64,000 nucleotides of DNA from Solanum dulcamara (taxonomy: Eukaryota; Streptophyta; Magnoliopsida; Solanales; Solanaceae): contig NC_077240.1 of assembly GCF_947179165.1 (NCBI RefSeq), forward strand, positions 6,312,001-6,376,000, in the 5' to 3' direction. Shown one piece after another: positions 23,659-33,629 of the stretch. The number at the start of each line of letters is the position of its first letter. Position 1 is the stretch's first letter. A model generated the notes under the pieces. The model was not told the DNA's origin and searched no databases. It was given only the letters and a program-made list of their open reading frames with translations. Made by a program: the position numbers and the translations under genes.

Positions 23659-24748
23659 GGCTTAAGTCCTATGTGGATCTTTAAAATTGTCCGCATATTT
23701 CATTTAGACACCTTAACTTAGTCTTATACCTATTAAACACTTTAATCTTAATAAATTTATAGTTATTTGATACAAAATTACAATTAATAAAAAGACAAAT
23801 ATGCCTGCATTTCAAACACACATACATGAAAAAATGGACCAATGAAATGATGACACGTGGCTATTAGATTATTTTTAAAAAAAAACTCTATTTAAATAAT
23901 TCAAAAAGAATTTTAAGAAAATAAAAAATTGTTTTTAAATTAACCCACCCCACGCCCACCCCATACTTTTCTTCTCCATCGGACTCTCATTCCACTCCAC
24001 TGCGCCTAAGCCCTCAATAAACCATCGAAACAACCCTTTTTCTTCTTCTCCATTGATATCGTTTCCTTTTCCACTGGTCCGCTACACCTCAACTGTCACC
24101 ATCGATCTCCATCGAGTCTATCTTTTTCACCGGCGTCAATAATACACCACCGGTTTTTACTTAAGTTAATCCTTCATTCACCTTCCATTCTAATAGCATT
24201 AAAATCTTCCACCCATTGTATTCATTTCCTTCTACTAGTAATCATTTATAACAATTTCAAAAACTTAATGAACTTTTATCGGAAAAAATAATCAATTTAT
24301 ATTATTTTCATCAGAAACAATGAAACTTCACCGAAATATTTGAGACTTTAATTAGATCTACATTAAAAAAAAAGGAAGGAAGGAAAAAGAAGAAGAAGAA
24401 TTGGAGGTGGTGGGGTGGGGTGTTTGTAAAAAGATGATGGAATAGTTTTGCAGTGAGAAATATTGGATGGGGATTGGGGAAGAAGACGTTCTTCCTTCTT
24501 TCTCTCTTTTAAATTTATTATTATTATTTATTAATCTAAGTGTATAAGTGGAAAAAAAAATAAGAAATAATATTATTTTAATTGCTTCACGCGTTTAATG
24601 AGTGTAAAATACACTTTTTTTTGTCATATCAACATTTTGTGTTTAATAGGGATCACTTTTGAACATACAAGGTGCTTAATAGGTACAAGGCTGGGTTGAG
24701 GTGTCTAAATGAAATATGCAGACAACTTGGCGCATATTACTTTAAGCC
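23659..24748. mobile_element. Non-autonomous Mutator-like element (MULE/MITE), 1.09 kb
   Basis: Inverted ends of about 90 bp start with GGCTTAA and share GCATATTTCATTTAGACACC and the TACCTATTAA block on each side. The element is flanked by a perfect 9-bp duplication, TATATTTTT, at 23650-23658 and 24749-24757. Nine-bp duplications and long inverted ends define Mutator superfamily elements. The interior has no transposase. It is GC/CT-rich at about 23940-24150 (CCCACCCCACGCCCACCCC), unlike the flanks, and could be captured host sequence. Confidence 0.88.
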
Positions 24749-24757
24749 TATATTTTT

Positions 24758-25680
24758 TCAATTTCTTCTCTTATACTATTGAGTATTGTGTACCAAATAA
24801 AATATCTCCTCTCACTTACACCAAAGTTGACGTTTGGGTTCGAAAAGAGATCCTGACGACATTGATGTTTATTCTAAGTCAAGTTGATATATAGTTTCTG
24901 CTATTTAATGGAATATAATGTGTTGTTCAATCAATGTACTTATTTAATTTTGGAAGGAGTATGTTTACCTTTTGTTTTATTGCAAATGACATATGTAGGT
25001 AATTCTCAAACTCGAAGATCCTTATTTTCGTTATCCAAACATTTTTCCTATGGGGTTGATTGTTTTAGGGAGACTTTCACAAAGAAAGAAAAGAGTGTAT
25101 CCGTCTTCTAAACTTGATTGGACTTATTGAAACCCAAGAAGAAGAAAAATCTGCCTAGCTTTAATTGTGAATATCCAGTAATTGGAGAATTTTAATTTCA
25201 GTGTTACCGGTATATGGATGTATTTATTTTGTTTTTCACTTCTCATGTGAAAGTTTTGATTTCAGTGTTAATTCCCTTCTTTTTTTCTTCTTTTTGATTG
25301 CTGCTATCAATGTACATATTTGGGTTTTCACTTTGATTTCTCTGTTGTGAATGGTGTTGGAGGTAAAAAATATGCGCCACTAATTTGTGATAGGAGTGCC
25401 AAAGATTTTCATAGTTACTCCTGTAAATTGATGCTCAGTTAGTTACGTAACAAACTAACATATTTTCATTCTTAGAGACTAAGTCGATGTAGCTCTATAA
25501 AAGGAGCATATACTGTGTATTAGCAGAATAATGGAAATCTAATACAAGTTTCTTCTTCTTCTTCTTAATCTCATGCTCTCCATTCATGGTAGCTAGTTCA
25601 ATAAAAAAAAAAACAGAGCAACGATTGCTGTAGAGGTTACACATCTAGTGTTTCTGAGTGTGGCTAAATCTTGATAAGGA
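24758..25680. other. Spacer with a probable decayed copia LTR, no gene
   Basis: No supported coding frame. The stretch from about 25357 to 25610 has a TATA box (CTATAAAAGG, near 25495) and immediately precedes the gag relic at 25689, so it is probably the remains of that element's 5' LTR and leader. I could not define its ends or find a partner LTR. Confidence 0.4.
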
Positions 25681-25688
25681 TTGCAGCC

Positions 25689-26075
25689 ATGGTAGAATCA
25701 GAAACCTCGCATGTCGAAAGACTTGAAACCACGCAGATCTCACAGTTAGACTACACTCATCCATTGTTTTTACAACCAGGAGATACACCGGGAGTTGTAC
25801 TAATTGGCGTGAAATTAACAGGACCGCAAAACTACACATTGTGGAGTAGATCTATGGGATTGGCTTTGCTAGATAAGAACAAACTAGGTCTTGTCGATGG
25901 TAGCTACCCACGAAGTTTGTACAAGGGAGAACTAGTGAAACCGTGGGACAAATGTAATAACCAAAACTAATCTCTAGTAGTGTCCTTGCTTCGACTGCAA
26001 AGGAGGTATGGGATGAGTTCAAGGAAAGATTTCACAAGTCAAATCCGATACACATTGTCTATTCTTGAATGACCA
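25689..26075 (+). pseudogene. Ty1/copia gag relic
   Basis: Starts with ATG and encodes the N-terminal part of a copia Gag (retrotran_gag/UBN2 type): PGDTPGVVLIGVKLTGPQNY, TLWSRSMGLALL, NKLGLVDGS. It lines up with the first 70 residues of the intact element at 33605-38110 (DTSGVVLVSIQLTGPENY, VWSRSMRIAIL). The frame is broken after KPWDKCN, although EVWDEFKERFHKSNP continues in a shifted frame. Everything beyond the first Gag region is deleted. Confidence 0.8.
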
Positions 26076-26589
26076 TAAAAGCCTTTAATTAACATCTCAG
26101 TATAACAGATTTCTCATCACAATAACGAACATGGATTACTTGTTATAATCTATTCAGGGTTATGGAGCATAACGAGGCTGCAGAACGCAAATAAGGCAAT
26201 TGGGACCATCTCTTTTCAGCAATTTATGTGTTTAAAGGCCGAGGGTCAACTAAAGTAGTCTTGGCTGATGCTCTCATATATAAGTAAAAAAGTCAAAAAA
26301 CTTATCACACTAGATCTGTTAATACATTCAAGCTATAAAGTATGATACTTTTTCTTTGCCTCTGTGATATGAAATTATTTTTGATGAATTGAACTTTTAT
26401 AATGTGTGGTAAAACGACTGTAAGTTTTCTTATTAATTAATATGTCGGGATGTTGGGGTCAATTAGAGAGAAATAGTTGCAAAAGATTCATATAACCGTT
26501 AGTTGATTGATACATCCACCATATCACGAATAAGTAAAACATGATGAAATAAATGTGCACGGAGAGAGTAGTACTTAAACTATTAAGTA

Positions 26590-27480
26590 GAGATGAAGAT
26601 CCAATTGAACTAATTAAAGAATCCAAGCAAAAGTTAACAGAAAGTAATACTACTAACTACCAACTGCCCCTAAGTAAAACCAAAAAAACCAGAAGAGTAA
26701 GGAGTGTGCTAAGATTTGACCATGCTTAATTCAACCCTTGATGATGACTGCAATAGTTCCTCACTTTGGTTAGGAAGAACGGTACCTTCTTGGAGTGCGC
26801 GAAACCTCTATAAAAGCAATCATCTGAAATTGTTGAAACGACTTTGCAGCATTGTGTGGATAATGAAATTTTACGCTTGAAAACAGAAGTGATCAAATCT
26901 GATAGACAATCGTCCATCTTGATGCAAGAAGTTGGAGTTGGGGCCCAAGCCGGAGCAGTGTGTGGTGGCGAAACCACATCATCAACTGGGGATGGAGCCG
27001 CATGAGTTGATGAAGCTGCATTATCAACGGGAGACAGAGATGGAGCCACGTTAGTTGGTGGTGATGATTTTATTGGGTGACGCCGCCGCCACCATTCGAT
27101 TGAAGGTGCATGATGACGGCGCTACCACCATAGAATTGAAGAAGTACCAAACAACTTCTTGTTGTTATCTGTTTTCGGTTCCCTTGGGGTAGCATTAACG
27201 ATGCCTATGCAAATGTCCAACAAGAGAAACACACATAATAATGTGCCACTTGATCTCGACATATTTCAAAAAAAAAATAGAATAAATTATCCGTAACTCA
27301 GAAAACTTTTCAGAAAAAGAAGAAAGAATAATTAGTGGTGAATGTGAGAAGGAAGAAATATGAATTGATATAAATAGACAAATAACTTAAGCTACGTCTG
27401 TGCTACTTCCGAATCACAATCCTTTTACACTTGGAGTATCTACTTCTACCCAAATTCGGATTCTATGTCGCACTTAATTT
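26590..27480. repeat. Segmental duplication, copy B (pairs with 21821-23425)
   Basis: Diverged paralogue of copy A, in the same orientation about 4.8 kb downstream. It preserves the MITE-free empty site (GGTACCTTCTTGGAGTGCGC, near 26781) and contains a decayed copy of the small secreted-protein gene. Confidence 0.85.
26726..27262 (-). pseudogene. Decayed copy of the small secreted-protein gene
   Basis: Begins at 27262 with the same signal peptide (MSRSSGTLLCVFLLLDI, NATP). A TGG-to-TAG change in the first tryptophan cluster (about 27125) stops the frame. The Pro/Ser-rich region is then readable (SSPPTNVAPSLSPVDN, SCIKMDDCLSDLITSVF), but one extra T in GTTTTCAAGCG (about 26882) shifts the frame relative to copy A. 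Two independent lesions make it a pseudogene. Confidence 0.8.
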
Positions 27481-27484
27481 GAAT

Positions 27485-28363
27485 AATATATATTTATCTT
27501 TTTTTCTCACTTTTTAATTTTTTTCTGTCGTTGATTATATTTATTTATTTAGGAAGCCTTAAAATTTTTATTTTTTTCTGTCGTTGAATAAAAACATTCT
27601 ACAATGTCTATAATTTTGTGAGTTTAACCCTTATGTCCTTTAAACAGCAAAAAGAATAAGTAATATAACAGATTTTGTTCTCTATCGATATTCTACATAT
27701 ATTCAATTCTAAGTTTCTGTTTCCCCTTCCAAAACTGTGTCTGTTAAACAAACTTTATTTTGCCCAGAAACATGGCTTTCTCTGACGAAGGATGCTTGCA
27801 AGTTTCGACATCCGGGATTTAATGGTATATGTTTCCATTTAATTTTCTGCATTCTGTCTCAACTTCTTTTTCAAATGAATTCGGTAAGTTGTTTTATACC
27901 TGCAATTACAATATCTGTATCAACAGTGACCTTTGTGTCGTCTGTAAGAGTTTGGAAATTAGAGAGTACTACAATATTGTCGTGTCATGCCTGCCTGAGT
28001 GAAGAAATCTACATTTTCTGTAACGAGCTACCGCTTGTGTAAACATTAATTGTTCCAAGCAATTCAACATTTTATACTAAAATATGGTCTATAAATAATT
28101 ATATGTATGTATCATCAGTTTTGTAAAAGAGAATTCACAATAACAGGGGAAAGAGGACAGAAAATAGATGCAACAGAAACAACTGACAGAAGGAGCAAAG
28201 GGTTCTTGCAGCAAGATAATTCTATGGCTCCAAACCTCTGTTCTGATGATAAGATACACACTCGTCACCTTTTGACGGAATTGGCTTAGTACATTGTGAT
28301 TGTAAAGATCAGAAAATCTGACCAAACATGGCAAATAGCTTTGTCCATTAGTTCTCATGACTC
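27485..28363. other. Spacer, no gene supported
   Basis: A frame of about 100 codons at 27737-28042 has no homologue that I recognise and a low-complexity hydrophobic composition. I do not call it a gene. Confidence 0.4.
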
Positions 28364-28454
28364 CTAATCTTTTCTGGTAAAACATTGCACGTTCGAATTT
28401 GATAAGTTTCCAGCAGAAAGCGGGACTCCATCTTCTAAGCACTCTTCAATATCT
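28364..28454 (-). other. Exon-like fragment
   Basis: On the minus strand a canonical-looking acceptor (TATTATCAG) is followed by an open stretch reading IEECLEDGVPLSAGN, then LSNSNVQCFTRKD and a stop. The first 19 bases are repeated at 29896-29914, again just after an AG. It may be a last exon or a gene fragment lying downstream of the PHD-finger gene. Function unknown. Confidence 0.25.
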
Positions 28455-29619
28455 GATAATATAAATGTATGTAACAGAAATGTGAAAAGAACATATTTAT
28501 AGAGTGTAACAGACAACTTATGATGCAATGAGGACAATCAATCTATGACCAGAGCTTACAGCCTTTACTTTGTGCAAGGCGCATTCACTCTGTTAGCTTA
28601 CCTTTTGCATGACAGGTCAGCAAAGAAAAAGGAACAATGACTTTAGGAGTTGGTACTTTCATGGCTGACATCTTCTAGCTCTTACTTGAACCTAAACTGA
28701 GCTATGTAATCATGGGCATGTTAGAATCTACCAGGCCTAGTAGGACTGAACCCACATAGGTGGCAACATATATCACTTGTGGGAAGGAGCGAATGCCCAT
28801 CTCACTTGTGTGAATGAGCGAATGCCTATCAAGATGAGATAAAACTAATTTTTCGCAAAAAACCATATAAGCTGAATAGTCACTGGCCCGAGCCAGAGTA
28901 CTCAATGCTCTAGGGTGACCACTTTCACCTTACCAACCTCTAGAAACTCCAAATGCAGACATAGGCCTTTTATTTTTTTAGTTATAGACAAACTTTTGGA
29001 TGATACGATCCAAGCATTCCTTAGCTATTTACTTGCCAGATATCTCTAACACCCTTGACGAAAGTAAAAATAGTCAATTTTGAAAAATTAACTTCTTTGG
29101 TATATAATTTTATTGGATCAGGAGTGAAGAATCTGCATCTAAATCCCAATTACATTTAAACCAAAGATTTGATTCGAACTCCAAGCTTTCGAGATTTTTT
29201 TATTGCTAACTTCAGCGATATATTTAAGAATACACCTTCCAATTGCCCGCGGTTTTGCATATTTTGCTTACTATTACTTCATTTCTCCTGCTATAATGCA
29301 AGGGCCATCAGCAGAAATGTCTCGAGGAGTAGTTAAACGGGCAGGAGAGAATAACAGAATAATTGTGTGCACTGGTGGACCTAATACTTATGTACCCGGG
29401 CTAGCGCCCTCTCTCTGGGGTACACTATCGAATCCAATCCATATTGAACTCAGCTGTAAAACCTCTAGGGTTAGGGTCCCAAAATTTACTGGTCCCCGAC
29501 ATCATTGGGATTTTCATATCCGTTAATTAGAGCATCTCATCAAAAATGAATTTCTTTATTTAGAATTTCCCTAAAAAAAAATACATCCATAAAAATTTCT
29601 GAATAACCTAACATTAATA

Positions 29620-29835
29620 TCAACTTTCCTCCTTTGCAACCTCCATTTCGTCATTGCAGATGTACGTATCAGTTTCAAGTCCGATGTGTTTATGCAATAG
29701 TAGTCTGTAAGGTGGATCTTCACCTCTTGAACAGCTCAAGAATGGCAACTGATCATTGGGCACCCAGCTTTGATATTGTAACCTTTTTTTTTTTAGTTTC
29801 TTTTTAAGGCTTAACCCCGAAGGAAGCCCTTTCAA
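29620..29835 (-). other. Short unidentified protein-like frame
   Basis: Frame of 71 codons. The last 50 residues (YQSWVPNDQLPFLSCSRGED, then YRLLLHKHIGLETDTYICND and EMEVAKEES) have a normal globular composition and a stop. The lysine-rich start is encoded by a poly-T tract and is probably intronic. It could be a terminal exon or a gene relic on the same strand as the PHD-finger gene. I cannot assign it. Confidence 0.3.
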
Positions 29836-30239
29836 AAATATTCCCGACCAACAGGGCAGAACCCAGGCCGAAGAGGGGGTTTGGAAATCTAAGCCTAAGC
29901 ACTCTTCAATATCTAAGCATCAGAGATGAAATTTTCAGCCATGGAGAAGCTGGACAAGAGTGGACAAACAAACATTTCTTCTAGGAAAACAAAACGATTC
30001 GCAGGAGTCACCAAGTTAAATCTGGCACCGCATGTGATGTCCCGCCTCAGAACAATAATCAAATTAACTGTTAAGGCAAGGTAGTTTCTTCATATTTCAT
30101 CTAAAATGAGTTTACAAATGCTAAATAAATCATGTATAGATCAAGACAAGAACAGTACAAGTTTATCAAAGAAAATGATGAATCCTTTTACCTGTGTATA
30201 ATTCAGACTTCTGGCAAAGTACTGCCACAAGCACGAATA

Positions 30240-32009
30240 TCAGAAATTTGATGATGTCCTGGATTCCACGAACCAATTTGTAGGCATGATGCGATCAAGT
30301 GTTGGTTGAGGAAACGTATCCTCATGCATATCTGACCCTGGTTCAGAGCATTTTTTCCTTCTGCTATACTTCAACAAAAAGCGGTCCTGCTGCGTATTGC
30401 AGCTTTCAGCCTGAACAGTATTATTAGTGCAAAACTCACCCTGAACATTATTGTCTCCACCAGAACTCAGGGGGGCCAAGGGGGGAGCATCCTGAAAATG
30501 CAAGTTATGCTGTGAACCTTCTCGCTGAGAAACCTGACGAGCAGAAAAATCTCTACAGTCGTCACCAAGATTGAGCTCCTCTGTAATAAGGTCAGATAAA
30601 CCAATGCTTTCTTTGCACATTTTCCTCTTTAGTCTGTTCCGCTTGTATGTAAGTAACTCAGCTTTTGAACAAGCAGAGTCAATACAAGAGCCATGCTCAT
30701 TCATTGTAACACAAGGCGGAGCCTCTGAATTAGTCTGACAGACTTTTTCCTTCAACCTTGTGCGAGAGTACACCAGAAGACATGGCGATGCATCTGAACT
30801 AGCCTTGCCAACTTTTTCCTTCAACCTTGTGCGAGAGTAAACTGTAACACGAGGCGGGGTCTCTGAACTAGTCTGGCCAACTTTTTCTTTCAACCTACTG
30901 CGAGAGTACACCATAACAGAAGGTAGGGTCTCAGAACTAGTCCGACCACCTTTTCCCCTATACCTAGTGCGAGAGTACACCTTAAGCCTCTCACCTGTAG
31001 AATTAGAAAGAGTCTGGCCTAAATCTAACAATTTACATGATACATTACTAGATTCCAAAATTTCAGGACCACCCACATAGCTAGAATTCATAGGGCCTAA
31101 GGTTTTTGAAATTCGTGGCGAGCTGTTCATGGAACGATGCAATTGAAATGCCAATTCGGCATCATTTACAACCTTAGTTACATTAGTATTATCACTGCTT
31201 ATACTACTGCTTTTCAGCAATCCCTTATTCTTATCTTTCTTGGCAACTAATTCCGATGCATTCTTAGCCAAGCCCATGGCATTTTTCGTCACGACAGCCT
31301 TTCGCAAAGTGCTATCCTTTGCTTTCAGGGCCAGGACAACCTCCCTTTTGGCTTCAAAGTTAGCATCCTTTGCAATTTTTTCAGATGATTTAAAATCACT
31401 ACTACAATTTTGTATCTTAAGCACATCCTTCTGAATCTTTCTATAAACCCCAATTGATTTCCTAAAAAAACTTGGAACCCAACAATCTATACAAACAAAG
31501 AGTCCCGACTTTACCCCTTCTTCACTAGAAGAAAAAGACCAAGGCGCAGAATTCCCATACCTACTAACACAGTCCTTGTGAACACGCCTTTTGCAGCTGC
31601 GGCATTTGAAACAATCAGAATCATCCGTGTTCTTGAAACAGTAAGTGCATGTTTGGCCGGAATTGAAACGCCTGATGCATTTCTTGCAAAGAAGGACTAT
31701 GCGCCAAACACTGTCTAGGGTTTGAAGGCGATCGTCGGGATCGGTGTGGTTGATTCGGACACGGCAGCCATGACAATCTGACAAATTAGGAAGGTCCCTC
31801 GTAACCCTTTTAGATAATTGATCGAACGCAGATGATGATGATGAAGCTGAATTTGTGGACTGAATTGGAACGCAGTTTTTGGGGTTTTTTGAAGGGGTAG
31901 AGGTGGCGGGTGGCGGTGGACGCGGCGGCGGATGGCGGGAAGATTGCCGGTTTTCTTGAAGGAGCGGAGGTGTCATATTCTGCCGGAGATGTTTAGGGTT
32001 TTGGGCCAT
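30240..32009 (-). CDS. PHD-finger protein with four 23-residue tandem repeats
   Basis: Uninterrupted frame of 589 codons. The N-terminus is Pro/Ser-rich (residues 20-60). Cysteine pairs at 79/82 and 108/111 precede a canonical C4HC3 PHD finger: C121, C124, C136, C139, H144, C147, C173, C176. PHD fingers usually read histone tails, so a chromatin role in the nucleus is likely but inferred. Residues 344-435 are four tandem copies of a 23-residue unit, VYSRTRLKEKVGQTSSE plus six residues; more diverged copies (TYKRNRLKRK at 454, KYSRRKK near the C-terminus) follow. The rest is low-complexity. The ATG at 32009 opens the frame and is followed at once by the Pro-rich region. A strong donor after the stop (about 30191) suggests a 3' UTR intron. 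Similar plant proteins are uncharacterised as far as I know. Confidence 0.85.
   Translation of the reverse strand: MAQNPKHLRQNMTPPLLQENRQSSRHPPPRPPPPATSTPSKNPKNCVPIQSTNSASSSSSAFDQLSKRVTRDLPNLSDCHGCRVRINHTDPDDRLQTLDSVWRIVLLCKKCIRRFNSGQTCTYCFKNTDDSDCFKCRSCKRRVHKDCVSRYGNSAPWSFSSSEEGVKSGLFVCIDCWVPSFFRKSIGVYRKIQKDVLKIQNCSSDFKSSEKIAKDANFEAKREVVLALKAKDSTLRKAVVTKNAMGLAKNASELVAKKDKNKGLLKSSSISSDNTNVTKVVNDAELAFQLHRSMNSSPRISKTLGPMNSSYVGGPEILESSNVSCKLLDLGQTLSNSTGERLKVYSRTRYRGKGGRTSSETLPSVMVYSRSRLKEKVGQTSSETPPRVTVYSRTRLKEKVGKASSDASPCLLVYSRTRLKEKVCQTNSEAPPCVTMNEHGSCIDSACSKAELLTYKRNRLKRKMCKESIGLSDLITEELNLGDDCRDFSARQVSQREGSQHNLHFQDAPPLAPLSSGGDNNVQGEFCTNNTVQAESCNTQQDRFLLKYSRRKKCSEPGSDMHEDTFPQPTLDRIMPTNWFVESRTSSNF
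30705..30980 (-). repeat. 69-bp coding tandem repeat, four copies
   Basis: Each unit encodes 23 residues of the PHD-finger protein and begins with VYSR(T/S)R. Units 2-4 (LKEKV) are closest to one another; unit 1 (YRGKGG) is more diverged. All keep the frame. Confidence 0.9.
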
Positions 32010-33378
32010 TGTAAACCGTATTTGACATCATTTTCCAATGGTGGTGGGTTCACATAAACCGGCCGGACGCGGTTATACATCATATGATGTAAGAAAGCCG
32101 AAATTTTTTGATTAATTCCTAATCAAATATTTCCATAATGCTTCAATCTCGTGATCTTCAACTAATTATGCGCTTGAATATAATTATCGGATTAAGGTAT
32201 AACTTTTTTTCAATACTCAATGGCTTGATTGAATTAAACTTCTATAGTTTTTAAAAAAATTCGTGTTAAATGATTTTTACTCTCCAATCGAAATAGATAG
32301 TTCAATTCTTTTTCTTAAAATCGTACCTAAAAATTTCTTACCTCATAAAATTCAACGGTCAATTATTTTGATGTTCCGGCACAGAAAGCTATGAACTTGA
32401 AGGTCTCCAATTTAAATAATGAAGATGTGCATATAGGAAATATACAATTTATATAAGAAATTTGAAAGTGCAGTTTGACGGAGACATACAATAATTCTAC
32501 CTTTTAAGTATTCGATTTATAACGATTCTAAAGAAAAGTCATAACTCATAACAGTATGATGTGAGGAAGTCAAAAATTTGGTTGATTCCTAATCAAATAT
32601 TTCTCAAATGCTTCACTCTTAATGTATTCTCAACCACAATGGAATATGAATTTGAAGGTTTCTTATTGAATAATGAGGATGTGCACATAAAGAAAGATTT
32701 TCCAAATGCTTCATTCCTAATGTATCTCAAGCACAACTGGATGTGAACGTGAAGGTTTTAAATTTAATTAATAAGAATATGCATAGAAAGAAAAAATACA
32801 AGTTGCATGGACATGTTGATCATGAAGATCAATCATAAAATCAATACATATTTTTTGAGGCGTGAACGAGATTTCAAATTGAACCCTCAAGCAAAATAAA
32901 AAAATTATCTATACAATTATTCTCTAATTCCACAGTCTTTTATCGTTTAACCTGAATACAAGAATATGTGAAATTCGTGTAGGTGAATTTCCATGAAAGA
33001 ATGTGGATTAAAACCTTGTATTCCATATGGAATAAGACCCCCTTATATAGCCTCAAGTTTTAGAGTTTAAACTCTTTCTCAAATTGGTTGGATTTTCAGT
33101 TTCCAAGAAGAAATACATTTTTTTAAAATTCGGATTATTCGGCCACAACGGGATATTTAATTAGCGAGACATTCAATTGTCGCATTAATTCGCAATATGA
33201 ATGATTTATTCCACCACAATAAATTAGAGATTATTTTATTAAAAAATATAATTGTACTCTACAGTTTAATTTCGAAATTCTTCATTAAATCTTATATTAC
33301 AAATATCAATCAATCAAATTAAATTTCTGAAAATTTAATTCATTCACTAATTTGATCATTTACATTTATGCTTAACTT
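32010..33378. other. Promoter-side spacer of the PHD gene, no gene seen
   Basis: AT-rich. It contains an imperfect direct repeat: GATTCCTAATCAAATATTTC occurs near 32113 and again near 32584, and ATTCCTAATGTAT-type words recur. No coding frame is supported. Confidence 0.45.
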
Positions 33379-33383
33379 ATTTT

Positions 33384-33629
33384 TGATGAAGACAGTAATG
33401 AAGAGAGTAATGATACAGAGGAAGAAGAATGAAGAGAAAGATTAGGGCATTTCTTTGTATTTGAAGAATATGGAAAAGTACTTCAGTAGACTTCTAAAAG
33501 TGTCCATATATACTATATCCTAGATATTTTATCAATTCTCTAACTACTAATTAGTTACAACTAACCTCTTAGTTATAACAAACTAACAACTTTCTAACTA
33601 ACTACTAAGTCACAGCTCCTATTTTATCA
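33384..33629 (-). repeat. 3' LTR of the copia element
   Basis: 246 bp, TG...CA. It holds the last codons and the stop of the gag-pol frame. It differs from the other LTR by C/T at about 33412 and C/T at about 33523. Confidence 0.97.

Noticed and set aside
29203..29526. 107-codon plus-strand frame with VVKRAGENNRIIVCTGGPN
   Set aside because: No domain that I recognise, no supported start or promoter, and stops or low complexity on both sides; not called as a gene.
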